A DNA stretch of 64,000 nt from Sepioteuthis lessoniana (Eukaryota > Mollusca > Cephalopoda > Myopsida > Loliginidae), in NCBI GenBank assembly GCA_963585895.1, contig OY757907.1, positions 111,204,502-111,268,501 of the forward strand. Reading direction: 5' to 3'. The notes beneath the pieces are model-generated. The model did not search any database and was not told the DNA's origin. It was given only the letters and a program-made list of their open reading frames with translations. Made by a program: the position numbers and the translations under genes. Positions 22,934 through 33,494 of this stretch are shown in pieces; the first letter of the stretch is position 1, and the number at the start of each line of letters is the position of its first letter.

Positions 22934-23108
22934 ACACCTTGGGATTTTATATTCTGGGACTATGTAAAAAGAATGACCAATGTTTCCTTTTTTCCTATAA
23001 GTTAAGAAGAACTCAAGCGAAGAAATACAGCAGCATGTTTGGCAGGGGCTAGACAACCAACTTGACATGAACCTTGTAGCAGGCAGTGCGCATATTGAAA
23101 ACTTGTGA
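22934..23108 (+). pseudogene. mariner-type transposase C-terminal relic
   Basis: The frame from 22934 reads TPWDFIFWDYVKR, the counterpart of the DFFLWGYVK segment that follows the catalytic region in mariner-type transposases. After at least one frameshift it ends VWQGLDNQLDMNL, GSAHIENL and a stop at 23106-23108, the usual C-terminus of that group. N-terminal DNA-binding and catalytic residues are absent. Mariner assignment comes from these two landmarks and their spacing. Confidence 0.7.
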
Positions 23109-23266
23109 AATCATTCATGAAAGCCACATCCTTTTGAATTTCTCATTCATATTTTGCTCAACATTAAGCCTGTTTAGTTTCATTTGCTTTGACTCACTCA
23201 GATATTTATGTTTCAAATGACAGTGACCCTACAAAAATAAAAGGCTATCTTGTTTTCTGAAACATG

Positions 23267-23302
<36 letters not shown>
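23267..23302. repeat. (TA)n microsatellite
   Basis: Uninterrupted TA array of about 36 bp. Confidence 0.95.
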
Positions 23303-23305
<3 letters not shown>

Positions 23306-23377
23306 CCAATATGAGCTACTTATTTCATGAATAATCTATTTTTCCATCTATTGTGTTTTTGAAGGTTATATTTGATT

Positions 23378-23612
23378 GGTTTGGTTTGGTTGCTTTGTTT
23401 AATGGCATATCAACTTTTGTAGGTCATTTAATGCCAAAGCCATTCTCCTTGAAGAACAGTAGTGGTACTATTTAACCCATAGCTGGGAGGATAAGGGGGT
23501 TCATACCTTTCCCAAGGGTATTTGCCCAAAAGTGAATGTGATAGCGCGACTGGAATACGAACTCGAATTCCACAGTCCATCGCTTTAACCATTACACCAT
23601 GAGGACACCCCA
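23378..23612 (-). mobile_element. SINE-E with perfect 13-bp target duplication
   Basis: Best-defined SINE-E. GTTATATTTGATT flanks it exactly (23365-23377 and 23613-23625). The tRNA-like head is at the right (TTTAACCATTACACCATGAG on the + strand), the shared tail at the left (TTTAATGGCATATCAAC). Confidence 0.95.
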
Positions 23613-23807
23613 GTTATATTTGATTTATTTTTCTTATGTTTATGTTACTAATTAATCAAATTTCAAACTTGAAATAGGAATTGACAAGGATTTATCTCAC
23701 TATGTTATTTATCATTTAAATTTATACAATATTTATATATATGCTCATTAAAAATTTTTCATAGGTACAACTACTATATTCATTATCTGTTCATCTACCT
23801 AGTGAAA

Positions 23808-23890
23808 ATTTACTAAGCTTTTTGTTTAGATGTGGCACAAGGCCATATGAAAGGGGCACCCAATCTACTTAGTGACTGAGATAGTTGTGT
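23808..23890 (-). mobile_element. SINE-G 3' fragment
   Basis: TTTACTAAGCTTTTTG, GATGTGGCACAAGGCC and GGGGCACCCAA match the family 3' half on the minus strand. Confidence 0.7.
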
Positions 23891-24205
23891 ATTTATCCCT
23901 CATTCTGGTGTCTCATTTTGAGTCCAGGTAAAATGCCCTAATTCCAAAACAGCTTCCCTTTACTTATAAAATTGACAGAGACTAAGAAGAGTGAATCACT
24001 ACATCTTTGATTATCATTATCTCTTCACTGACTTTGTTGCTTAAAAAAAAATAGTATCATTCATATTTAAAAATTTATTTATTTTTCATTAAAATTTTTT
24101 TAACAGTGCTGTGAAAACTTTTTTTCAGATGATATATTTTCAAAATCATCAATTAATTTATTAAATTTAACTAGACATGAGATAAAAGACAAACCTTTTG
24201 AATTC
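23891..24205. other. Unassigned stretch
   Basis: No gene recognised. The TTTTTTTCAGATG at 24118-24130 resembles a splice acceptor but no open exon with a donor follows. Confidence 0.5.
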
Positions 24206-24446
24206 ACTTTGGACTGGCTCCTTTATTTACTGGCATATCAATCTTTTTGCTTTATTCAATATGAAAGACATACTTCTAGAAGAACAGCAATGATACTATT
24301 TAACCTACAACTGATGGGATAAGATGGTTCATACCTTTTCCCATGAGTATGAATCAAAAAATATATCTAATAATGTGAATAGTGTTTGAATTCACTTACT
24401 TTGAGGCGACAGTTTAACACTTTTTGCCATTACACCACAGGAACAT
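24206..24446 (-). mobile_element. SINE-E, diverged
   Basis: Order of blocks as in the 23378 copy (GGCATATCAATC, AGAACAGCA, CATACCTTTTCCCATGAG, GAATTCACTTAC, GCCATTACACCAC) with many substitutions. Confidence 0.75.
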
Positions 24447-24469
24447 CTCCTGGATTAATTTTCAAGTAG

Positions 24470-24600
24470 CGGTCCTCTTTTGTATTGATATAACTGTTTA
24501 GGAAGGAACATTTCCTCATCTCCATTATATTGAGAATTTGATGGTTAAAAAAGTTCAGTATGAATGCATACCCAACAAACTTACCAATTATTTGCAAATT
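24470..24600. repeat. Repeat I fragment
   Basis: Contains ATTGAGAATTTGATGG and ATACCCAACAAACTTACC, resembling 3278-3420. Weak. Confidence 0.35.
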
Positions 24601-24807
24601 AGACAGAAAATTGTTATAATTTCTAAGAAAATTTTAAATGTATTGCTTTCATAAAAACCTCAGGATGATTTACCATTTTTGCTAGATTATGGTAGTACAC
24701 ACACACACACACTCATAAATTTGTTTTTAAGGCTACAAGGAGATTCATCGACATATTTTTATTTTAGTTACAAGATGGGATTTCCTTAACCCCTGCTTTG
24801 GATTTGA

Positions 24808-25842
24808 TGCAGTTGGTTGGGTTTTATGGCATATCATTGAAGGTTATTTAATGCCAAATTTTCTTTATACATTTATAATTAAAAAGAGCCAGGCTCTTTC
24901 TTTGTTAACACTGTTAAAGAGTTTCAGGCATTTCAATTTAACATGAATAATTCTATTTACAATAAATCATTTGTTTGCACTTGAAGTGGTTACAAGTATT
25001 GCTATTCAATGTTACTCATTCCTTTGCACACAGTTAAATGGTTCCAAGTATTTCTATGTATCACTAACAGTTCAGTTAAACACCTGTCATTTGTTTGCAT
25101 TCAGTTTAAATGTCAAATAGTTCTATTTGTCGCATAGATTGGATCCTACCAGTTGCTACCACTCCAGGCCTGAGCGGACCATGGAGCAATGGCAGTGAAG
25201 GGGTTCTCTACATTCTCCTAAGCTCCAGCATTACTGGAACTTCACAATTAGGTTGTTTAGTGTTATATCTGTTGTATAGCCACATAATACATATAAAACT
25301 ATACACAGAAACTTCAACAATAATGACGAACGAACACACTTCTTTAGAAAAATATACTTCTCACACTTTATTCTCGAAAGGGTTGTGAAAGGGCACTGTG
25401 TGAGAGGTGAGTTGGAGACGGGAACAGACTGCAACATATTGACCCCAAATTCCTCTATTATAGCAGCACTTCTTCCTCATTCTGCTGGGCTGCTCAACCG
25501 GGATCCTGAGGGCCCAAGCCCTCTGTCTAGAGCTGGTTCTCACTGCCTCGAACTGCAACTAGAACTCCAACTGACTCAAACCGTCTGTGGCACCTAATTA
25601 TATAATTGTTTGTCGCCCACCAGCTTCCTGTGGGCGTCGCATGTGCACCGAATTCAACCCGTCCATAGGTCAAGGTGATATCTTCGACATCTTCGACCGG
25701 ATGCACCTGTTTCTTGATTGACGGCTCGGTCGAAGGTCAATATGTTACATATCCTGGTCACTCATTTGGGCTAATAGTCTTACCCCTTAGTAGAGAAGCA
25801 GTCGGTATATTCTACACTCTCTGTCAAGTGGGCTTTTTGATG
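24808..25842 (-). mobile_element. Repeat C interrupted by LTR1
   Basis: C pieces at 24808-25269 (tail, core with TTTGTTTGCA units, and most of the head block) and 25750-25842 (end of head block, GTCGGTATATTCTACACTC) join on removal of the LTR. Confidence 0.8.
25270..25749 (-). mobile_element. LTR1 solo LTR
   Basis: 480-bp solo LTR on the minus strand; its ends read TGTAACATATTGACC and CTATACAACA. TATC duplications flank it. The complement of CACACTTTATTC near 25360 supplies a polyadenylation signal (AATAAA). No internal retroviral-type genes remain, as expected after LTR-LTR recombination. Confidence 0.85.
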
Positions 25843-26126
25843 TGGGTAATTTTAATTTGTAGTAAAGATAATACCAACCTTCATTTCAGAATAGTAGTTT
25901 ATAAAGTTCCATGTCTGGATTGTAATAACAAATGTGGGTGAATTTATGAACATACTAGAGTTTTACAAAAAGGAAACATACGTACACACACTTTATATAA
26001 CAAACGAATATGTGCTATATCAGCAACATCATTGCTTCTTTTGATGCATCTCAATGCTTTCAAAATCTATTATTCAAACTAAAAAAAACTTTCTTTTGAC
26101 AGAAACTTACTCATAATGATAAACTT

Positions 26127-26368
26127 AGTTTGATTTGGTTTCTTTTATTCTAATGGCATGCCAACCTTTTCTAGGCTATTCAATGCCTAGATAATTCTTG
26201 TAAAAGAACGATAGTGGTATTATATTACCCATATTGCAGGTATAAGTGGGGTTCATACCTTTCCCCAAGGTATTAGTATGAAAGTGAATGTAATAGCCCG
26301 ATTTGAGTTCAAACTCACTCACTACAATATCACAGTGCAACATGTTAGCCCCAATTACATGAGGACTC
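26127..26368 (-). mobile_element. SINE-E copy
   Basis: Tail CTAATGGCATGCCAACC, CATACCTTTCCCCAAGG, head with GAGTTCAAACTCACTC and an ACATGAGGAC end. Confidence 0.85.
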
Positions 26369-26462
26369 TTCCCTCAACTTTTGATTAAAACCATTTCTGA
26401 ACAGCCTAAAATAAATAATGCTAAAGAAATATTCCTATTTGTCTTATCCCTTTGTTTATATA

Positions 26463-26495
<33 letters not shown>

Positions 26496-27611
26496 TGAAA
26501 AAAAGTAAAGATTAGACCCCTTTCTTTAAATATTTTAAGTAATAAAACATTTACAAATCTGTTTCTCAAATCACAAAACGCCATTTACCTTTCCAAAAAA
26601 ACAAAACAAACCATCACATGACATAACGTATTTAGAATATATCAGCCTGTATTATTCCGTTTTTCACATAACATCTAGCCCTGAGGAAGACTTCCAAAGG
26701 AATAAAAAAATTATCTTTTGGGATTATTTCTCATACAAAAAAAAAAAAAAAAATTGATTAATATTTTTGTATTTAGACAAAACACTGAAATCAAAACGTG
26801 TCAGCACAATGAACGAAGCACCAAACTTTTTTCCGTTTCTACCTTTTTCTACAAACATTCTGTCGAATTCAATTCTCATATATATATATATATGTACACA
26901 AACACACACATACTTAACGAAAACTCGGTATATTAAAGCACATTTTGTTCAACGAAAATCAATTCTTTTTGATATCTGTACAAACGAGTCTTATTAATTC
27001 TCTTCAAAAAGACGTAGTTCTCCTACGAGTGATCGTGGAAGTGGCGTTCCTGCAGATGGTAATTGATTTTTGTTTTGTATTCTCAAAGAATTAGTGCTTC
27101 CTGATGAAATCTGATCAAAATATTCCTGGCTCCTCTTGGGATACATATATATTTTATATATACATACATTTTTTTCTCACAATCAAAAACGCCCCTCACT
27201 ATCAATTAGAGACTTTTTTTTCAATTTCCTGTCAATCCCTTGACCTCACCCAAAATATTTTTAGAGAACAGGAAGATGGATTTAAGTAAACTTAAGTAAA
27301 TGTATTTTTTTGAGTATTCCTTCGGATTATTGATTGCACCCAGCCAAATTCGCATATGGTAAATCATTCTCTGTTAATATTTTGTTTGAGTTTTCATTGG
27401 AACCAATTATGAGAGGATCTTTATTATGGTTCAAGACATTCTGACTGAAAAAATCTTTGCATGTTTCATAAGTCGGTAATGTTTTTGGTATTAATACAGC
27501 AATCTATTATATAAAGTCGAATTAATGGAGGGTCAGATGATTATGAGATTATCTCCCAGAAGCACACTACTAAAAGTAATTGTAATAAAACAAGATATTA
27601 GCAAACATAGG
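26369..27611. other. Long stretch without recognised genes
   Basis: (GT)n at 26470-26494, poly-A at 26738-26753, TA/CA near 26877-26908. Reading frames are low-complexity. Confidence 0.5.
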
Positions 27612-27665
27612 TTTATTGGTTTAAGGGCATATCAATATTTATGGGTAGGTTAATGTCAAAATTTG
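27612..27665 (-). mobile_element. Shared-tail fragment (C/E/F type)
   Basis: TTTAAGGGCATATCAAT and TAGGTTAATGTCAAAA match only the common tail, so the family cannot be decided. Confidence 0.5.
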
Positions 27666-27797
27666 ATTTATTACAATCCTGCATTTTTCAAAAATAACCA
27701 AGAAAAGAGACTGGGAAAACTAGAAATCAGATGAAAAATTAACGCTTTCCAGACCACAGCTTTCAAGCCGTTGCCAATTTTAGGTTTTCAGCATTGG

Positions 27798-28195
27798 TCA
27801 CATTCCTATTCTCTCAACATAACTGACACTCAGCCACCGCCTTCTAGCTCTTAAAAGATAAGGGTTAGGAATTTTCTGCAACTGCAGATTGAAAAGTACA
27901 GTCGGGATAAAACATGTAGCTACTATGGCTTGAAATGACCAGCAAACTGATCGGATCGGGTCTGTCCGACCGCCCGTGAGACCAAGTGAGGGCCAAAGTG
28001 ATGTGTTGTAAGTGGCTTGACGACTTGGTTGCCGGACCAAATACTGCTCAACCACTAGAATCCCGTGCTTAAGCATCATGGATTGGCTACCACGACCAAA
28101 AGGTGGCCTGGGGGTCTTACCTCGCTGCAGAGGTGCAGTCAGCGTATTCAACAGCCTCAGCCGACAGAGCGGCCAGTTAGTTTTAATTGATTCAT
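27798..28195 (-). mobile_element. Repeat D copy
   Basis: Shares with 30560-30935 the blocks CGCCTTCTAGC, GTCTGTCCGACCGC, AGGGCCAAAGTG and TGACTTGGTTGCC-like sequence. Its right end (GCAGAGGTGCAGTCAGCG, then GCCGACAG) equals the head end of repeat C. A 155-codon minus frame across it is fortuitous: no known domain, and it spans repeat blocks. Confidence 0.7.
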
Positions 28196-28261
28196 AGCCG
28201 GGACCCCAATAGGCACCGTTGTTCTGGGTGAGAATAAGTTTATATGTATCCAACACCGCCA

Positions 28262-28805
28262 CCAAGAGCAGGATGTGTTAAAAGGTCAGTTTTTAAGCTG
28301 AGTACACCGGGCCATTGGACTAATGAGTAGAGTGTTCGTCAATGGTCTGGGAGACCGGGGTTCAATCCCAGGTCGAGTCATAGCAAAGACTTAAAAAAAA
28401 AAAAAAAATGGTTCTCGATGCCGCCTTGTTTAGTACTTAGCACTAAAAAGGAAAGGATCAAGGGTAAAGTCGAGCAATCCTGGGAATGGTGTAGAGCCCT
28501 CTCCTACACCTCAGTGTAGTAGCTATTGAAAAGGGAGCCTTCGGGTCACCCTCGACTAAGGTCGCGAACTTTACTTAGAATTTTTCACCTGGTTTGAAAG
28601 TCAGAGTTTTCCTCCTTAGACCGGTTGCTCTACCAAGGTTAAAGAGCCCAATCTGCCCAACTAGTTACTCATAGCTAGGAGAGAACAGATGGATTTATAC
28701 CTTTTTCAAGGGAATTAGCGCGAAGTAAAATGCAAACACCCACTTCCTGACCTTAGACTCTTACTGCTGATTTTATTTTCTATGACAATAATCGTTACAC
28801 TGTGT
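28262..28805 (-). mobile_element. SINE-A interrupted by SINE-B
   Basis: The 3' end lies at 28262-28307 (GTCAGTTTTTAAGCTGAGT) and the rest at 28577-28805 (CAGAGTTTTCC, ACTCATAGCTAGGAGAGAAC, TGACAATAATCGTTACAC). The interrupting sequence is a complete SINE-B. Confidence 0.75.
28308..28576 (+). mobile_element. SINE-B inside SINE-A
   Basis: Head with GGACTAATGAGTAGAGTG and GGGTTCAATCCCAGG, an A-tract of about 16 bases in the linker (28390-28407), and the family 3' end ACCCTCGACTAAGGTCGC. Younger than the SINE-A it splits. Confidence 0.85.
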
Positions 28806-29684
28806 GCTTCCCCTCAGATGAAAGTGTTACTGAGGTCTTTCTCCCAGGTTATACCTCCCAGTTTCTCTTAAAAGGGTAGAGTCAGGGTCAGTCTTTTCTT
28901 TGATGCTTGAGGCACCAACAAAAAAATAATGCTGACGGAGCCGAGCAATTTTTCTAATTATGCTCATGAATGCGTGTGTAGCCCCTAATTAAGCATGATC
29001 CTGTTTCTCATTCAGTCCTGTTGGGGGATAAATACAATACTTTCTTCGCACAGGGTTTTCCTGTTCTCCCCAAAAATGTCTAATTCCAGGGAACCAGTTT
29101 ACCAAAGTCTATTGCATTAAGAACTGTAAAATTAGGGCTATTCCATGAAGTCTATGGCTTGCCAACAGCCCAAACTGAAGAGACGAAACAATATTTGTCT
29201 TCACGCGCTCACACGCGTAAGGGGCTCAACATTAAACATAACCTTGTGTTATGTTTACTCTCAGTGGGAGGCGAAAAATACTTTCCTCGTATTTATTGCC
29301 TCATCTTTGATCACATACGGCTAGAGGTAATTATAGGATGTATAGGCTTAGTTCTTGCATATCTGCCTCCCCTGCAGCACCTCCCCCTTGCACTTAAAAG
29401 GATGGGGTCAGGGTTATTCTCTGATAGAATTAAGCAATTGTTTTCTTTTGCTCGTACGAATCGTGTCCGACGTTAAAAATGTCATGTGCACTAATAGGAT
29501 GATGTTCAAATATCAAAAGACAAAATTATGAACAAGACCGTACCAGATTATCAGACTTAGGTGCTGAAAAGTTCAGTCATTTTTATTGATATATCACTAG
29601 TTTTATATGATATTGCTCATATAGAATTATTGAACAAACAAATTTTGCTACAAAAATAAACACCTTCATTAATATCAAACTAAG
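28806..29684. repeat. Unclassified repeat region L
   Basis: Contains partial internal duplication: CTTAAAAGGGTAGAGTCAGG at about 28868 and CTTAAAAGGATGGGGTCAGG at 29393. The segment ACCAAAGTCTATTGCATTAAG at 29102 resembles ACCAAAGTCTATCCCATTAAG at 19630. No gene recognised. Confidence 0.45.
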
Positions 29685-30203
29685 GTTGGTTGGGTTTTAT
29701 AGCATATCATCCTTTGTAGGTTATTTAACACCAAATCCAATTTTTAAAAACAAATAATCAGTTCTATTTCAAAAAATTCAGTTTAGCATGAGTACGCAGT
29801 TTAATTTTCAAAAACATTTCTATTTAAAGCTATATATATATTTTTTTTTCTAAGCAAATAGTTTGTTAGTAACTTTATTTTTATGAGTTAGTGTTCATTT
29901 GTTTGTACATAAATATTTTCAAGTGTTGCTATTTAACATGAATGAATTTATTTCTCAAGTATTCTTCCATAATATAAATAATTTGCACATAACTGTATAG
30001 TTTCAAATGAATAATAAAAGAGTTTTTAATTGGTTGAACAGTTCAATTTAACCCATAAATGAGATCCTAAAAAGTACTACCAATCCGAGTCAGAGGGGAT
30101 CTGGGAGTAATGGCAATGAAAGGTTACTCTACATTCTCCAAATCTCCAGGACTGGAGTTTCACCATCAGATGTAGTCTAATGTCATACCAAGGACACTCA
30201 AAT
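29685..30203 (-). mobile_element. Repeat C copy
   Basis: Tail GGTTGGTTGGGTTTTATAGC, an AT-rich core with several ATTCAGTTTAGC-type and TTTGTACATAAA-type units, head block up to CATACCAAGGACACTCA where it is cut. Confidence 0.75.
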
Positions 30204-30228
30204 TTGTTTGCACTCAGTTAAATTGTTT

Positions 30229-30476
30229 TGACACGAGTTCAAATTCCTGGACGAGGTTGATTGCATTTTCACATTGCAGTAATACCCTTGGGAAAGGTAT
30301 GAATTCAATTATTCTCCCTCCAGCTATGGGTAAATAGTCGGACAGACTGATTTCTTCAGCCTTGGTGCGGCAACTAGTCTAGGAGAAGGCAAACTCTGAA
30401 TTCAAACCTGTGAAACTCCGCTTAAAAATTGACCTTGTGTCATATCCTGCCCGAGCGGAGGGGTTGGTAAATATGG
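30229..30476 (+). mobile_element. SINE-A, 5'-truncated
   Basis: Starts at the B-box (ACACGAGTTCAAATTCC), then all family blocks to GGGGTTGGTAAATATGG. 3' half very close to the consensus, so not old. Confidence 0.9.
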
Positions 30477-30559
30477 TTAAATTCTTTCTAGTATTTTTAT
30501 CTAATATTTGATAGAAATCATTTTTTTTTTTTTTGCACACAGCAATACCTGAAACCATT

Positions 30560-30935
30560 TCAAGTATCTCAGCTCAATTCACCCTTAGAAACCGTCTTCT
30601 AGCATCTTCAAGATGAAATAGAATAAGGTACTTGTTTGCCACAAAATCAATTTGAAGAACGCAGTCGTATGGGCGCTAGGACTTTACATGACCTGTCGAT
30701 TACTCGTATCGGGCCTCTCCGACCGCTCGACTAGCACAGTAAGGGCCAAAGTGGAGTGTTGCAAGTCACATGACCATTTTGATTGCCTGATCACTGACTG
30801 CTCATCTACCAAGAACTTGTCCTGAACCATTACGTATCTAGAGGGAGCCTTATTGTGTAGCGGATAACTTATCCCTCTGCACAGGTGCAGTCGGCGTTTT
30901 CTAAAGACTTAGCTAACGGGGCTTAGATTATTATT
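30560..30935 (-). mobile_element. Repeat D copy
   Basis: Second copy of the repeat at 27798. Contains CGTCTTCTAGC, GGCCTCTCCGACCGCTCG, AGGGCCAAAGTGGAGTG and the C-like end CTCTGCACAGGTGCAGTCGG. Confidence 0.7.
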
Positions 30936-31141
30936 TGTGTCGTGAAATCATGTAACTAAGTGCAAATTAGTGTCTATCATTAAATAGAAATAACTTGAAA
31001 TCATATGATTATTAGTATTAGATAGGAATACTTTGAATGCAACCAAGAGGAAATCATTTCCGTAAGTTAGTTATGAGCTTTCAGGTACTCCAATGTGAAA
31101 AAGAATTCTTACTGAGAATTACAAGAAAAAAATGTTGATAT

Positions 31142-31204
31142 AAACGTACAACGAACGCAATTCCCAAACCACTTGACATAAAATAACCTCAGACTAGTTT
31201 ACAT
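31142..31204 (+). mobile_element. Repeat F 3' end
   Basis: AACGAACGCAATTCCC and TGACATAAAATAACC match the repeats at 52400 and 55340. It hosts the inverted insertion that follows. Confidence 0.55.
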
Positions 31205-31630
31205 TAGTTGTCTAAATTTCTGAGACGAAGCTTGTTGATTTTTATCATTAAGGTTTTTCGGACTATTGTCTTCATCTTTATTGTTATTTCCACAACGTTT
31301 CGGCCGATATGTCCTCCGGCCTTCAAGTGTTTGTCGAACTCGGAAACCTTCACGGAACTTCGAACTACGTCCTTTATTGAAACCACGGGGGTCGCCTGTT
31401 CTGATTCCGTTTGCCATGACCGGGTACAAGTGTTAAGTATTCATGGCAAACGGAATCAGAACAGGCAACCCCCGTGGTTTCAATAAAGGACGTAGTCCGA
31501 AGTTCCGTGAAGGTTCCCGAGTTCGACAAACACCTGAAGAAGGCCGGAGGACATATCGGACGAAACGTTGGGGAAATAACAATAAAGATGAAGACAATAG
31601 TCCGAAAAACCTTAATGATAAAAAAAAACA
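31205..31630. mobile_element. Penelope-like inverted pair
   Basis: Two copies of one retroelement end face head-to-head: the minus-strand copy 31205-31418 and the + copy 31442-31630, separated by about 23 bp. The whole unit is flanked by a perfect 12-bp duplication, ACTAGTTTACAT (31193-31204, 31631-31642), so the pair inserted as one. Each arm carries a CTGAAGA (or deleted form), GGCCG / CGGCC stem and GAAACG segment like the hammerhead-type motif reported in Penelope-like elements. Reading frames through it on both strands are mirror images. The Penelope class is inferred. Confidence 0.6.
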
Positions 31631-31660
31631 ACTAGTTTACATGTTGTTAAAATCAATCAG

Positions 31661-31892
31661 CCAAGGTTTGCTTTGTTGTATTGAATATCAACGTTCGCGG
31701 GTTATTTGATACCAAAGGCATCCTTGTCGTAGAGTAGTGGTACTATTTAAATTATTGCGGGGGGGGGGGGAAGAAGGTTAACACATTTCACAAATGTATG
31801 TTCGAACATGAACGTAACATCATGACTGGAATTACAACTCGCATACTCCGATATCACAATCCAGCGCATTAGCCATTGCACCAGGACTTCTC
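31661..31892 (-). mobile_element. SINE-E, diverged
   Basis: GAATATCAACG tail, TAGTGGTACTATTTAA, a run of 10 G at 31761-31770, GCATTAGCCATTGCACCAGG head. Confidence 0.75.
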
Positions 31893-31932
31893 TCTCTCTC
31901 TCAATTATTTCTTAAGATATCACTTATTTACC

Positions 31933-32315
31933 AATAGATATTTCCCAACCCCTCCGCTCGGACAGGATACGACACAAGGTCAATTTTTAAGCGGAGTTTA
32001 ACAGGTTTTGAATTCAGAGTTTTCTTTCTCCTAGACCAGTTGCCTCACCAAGGCTGAAGAAATTCAGTCTGCCCTACTAGTTACCCATAGCTGGAGGGAG
32101 AATAATTGGGATTCATATACAAGTTGCCTCACCAAGGCTGAAGAAATCAGTCTGCCCTACTAGTTACCCTTAGCTGGAGGGAGAATAATTGGATTCATAT
32201 CTTTCCCGAGGATATTAGTGCTATGTGAAATGCAATCAGTCTTGTCTTGGATTTGAACTCGTGTGGCCGTGTCCATTTCCTACGACGATAACCATTACAC
32301 CACGGGCACCTACTT
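31933..32315 (-). mobile_element. SINE-A with internal tandem duplication
   Basis: Full-length copy with an extra repeated block of about 80 bp (32038-32117 and 32124-32199; each has GTTGCCTCACCAAGGCTGAA and AGCTGGAGGGAGAATAATT). Candidate target duplication TTATTTACC at 31924-31932 and 32316-32324. Head intact at the right end (ACCATTACACCACGGGC). Confidence 0.9.
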
Positions 32316-32324
32316 TTATTTACC

Positions 32325-32696
32325 TATATGTTCACTGTATAGAAAATTTTTCCGCTGACTATTCTCTGAGAAATATTATTTTATAAAAAAAATCGAATTA
32401 AATAATATTAGATCCGACTTTAATCGACTAAATTATTTTAAAAAACGATATTTCATACATTTTACTCTTAAGAATATTTTTCAAATCATCTAATTTGGAT
32501 TCTCTAGTAAACTCAATTTAAAAATTCATTACATTTCATATGCGATAAACATCTATTGCTTTACGAATTGTTGAAAAATATATTTCTGAAAAAACAAAAA
32601 ACAAAGCACAAAATAATTCCCTCCCCCATGAATACGAAATCATTCAATAAAATTTCATCCCGTCATTGTGAAGTTAAAATAGAGATGTATAAACCT
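32325..32696. other. AT-rich stretch
   Basis: No gene recognised. Confidence 0.5.
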
Positions 32697-32706
32697 ATAA
32701 GAACCT

Positions 32707-33033
32707 GTTGCGAGCAATATTAAACAAGTCCTGGCAGCAACACCCCACAAGGCGCCAACTGTACGGTCACCTACCACCTGTCACGAAAACTATACAAGCT
32801 AGACAAACCAAACATGTTGGACACTGGTGGAGAAGCAAGGACGAGATCGTAAGTGATGTGCTCCTGTGGACCCCCGCATATGGCCAATCAAAAGCAGGAC
32901 GACCAGCTCGAACATACATACAGCAGCTATGTGATGATACGGGATGTGACCCCGAGGACCTGTCGGAGGCGATGAATGATAGGGAGACGTGGAGAGAGAG
33001 GGTCAGGGATATCCGTGCTAGCCGCTCGACATG
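32707..33033 (+). pseudogene. LINE-P 3' end with 10-bp target duplication
   Basis: An open frame of 108 codons encodes the reverse-transcriptase C-terminal tail (HLPPVTKTIQARQTKH, GRPARTYIQQLCDD, WRERVRDIRASRS), homologous to 14599-15000. It lacks the catalytic domain. ATAAGAACCT flanks it perfectly (32697-32706, 33034-33043), so it is a 5'-truncated insertion. The TGA stop ends at the first base of the duplication, and only a trace of the GAT tail is present. The intact frame suggests it is one of the younger LINE-P insertions here. Confidence 0.9.
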
Positions 33034-33043
33034 ATAAGAACCT

Positions 33044-33494
33044 AAATTTATTTTACATTTTTTCTTGCTAAATCTTTAAAGTCTATCATTAAAAAAATTT
33101 TAAAAAATGTTATCCGATTGGAAGTCCAATTAATTTAGCAAAAAAAAAAAAATAAATAAAAAAATAAAAATAAAAAATAAATAAAAATAGAAATTAAGAT
33201 AAATAAATAAATAAATAAAATAAATGCTTAAAATTTTTGATTTAAAAGAAAAAAAAATTCTTAAGTCTTATTTTTTTATGATTTTCGGATTAGCAAAGGA
33301 ATTTAATTGAAATAAAAAAATCTGTCTCATTAAATTACGTTCCACCATTTAACAGCAAATCATAGAAGAAATTAGAATATATTTTAGCATGCATGTTAGT
33401 AAGTAGCTGCGTTGATGCGGGTCTTGCCTGTCAAAACCGTTTGCATATTTTCGAATGAACCCAGTTCTAAGTAGTTAATTATATATATTTAGCA
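33044..33494. repeat. A-rich (AAAT)n stretch
   Basis: Imperfect AAAT/AAATA array at about 33137-33230; rest unassigned. Confidence 0.8.

Noticed and set aside
27798-28265. 155-codon minus-strand reading frame, the longest in the first 30 kb.
   Set aside because: It lies across repeat D and its shared C-like end; no domain is recognisable and the second D copy does not keep the frame.
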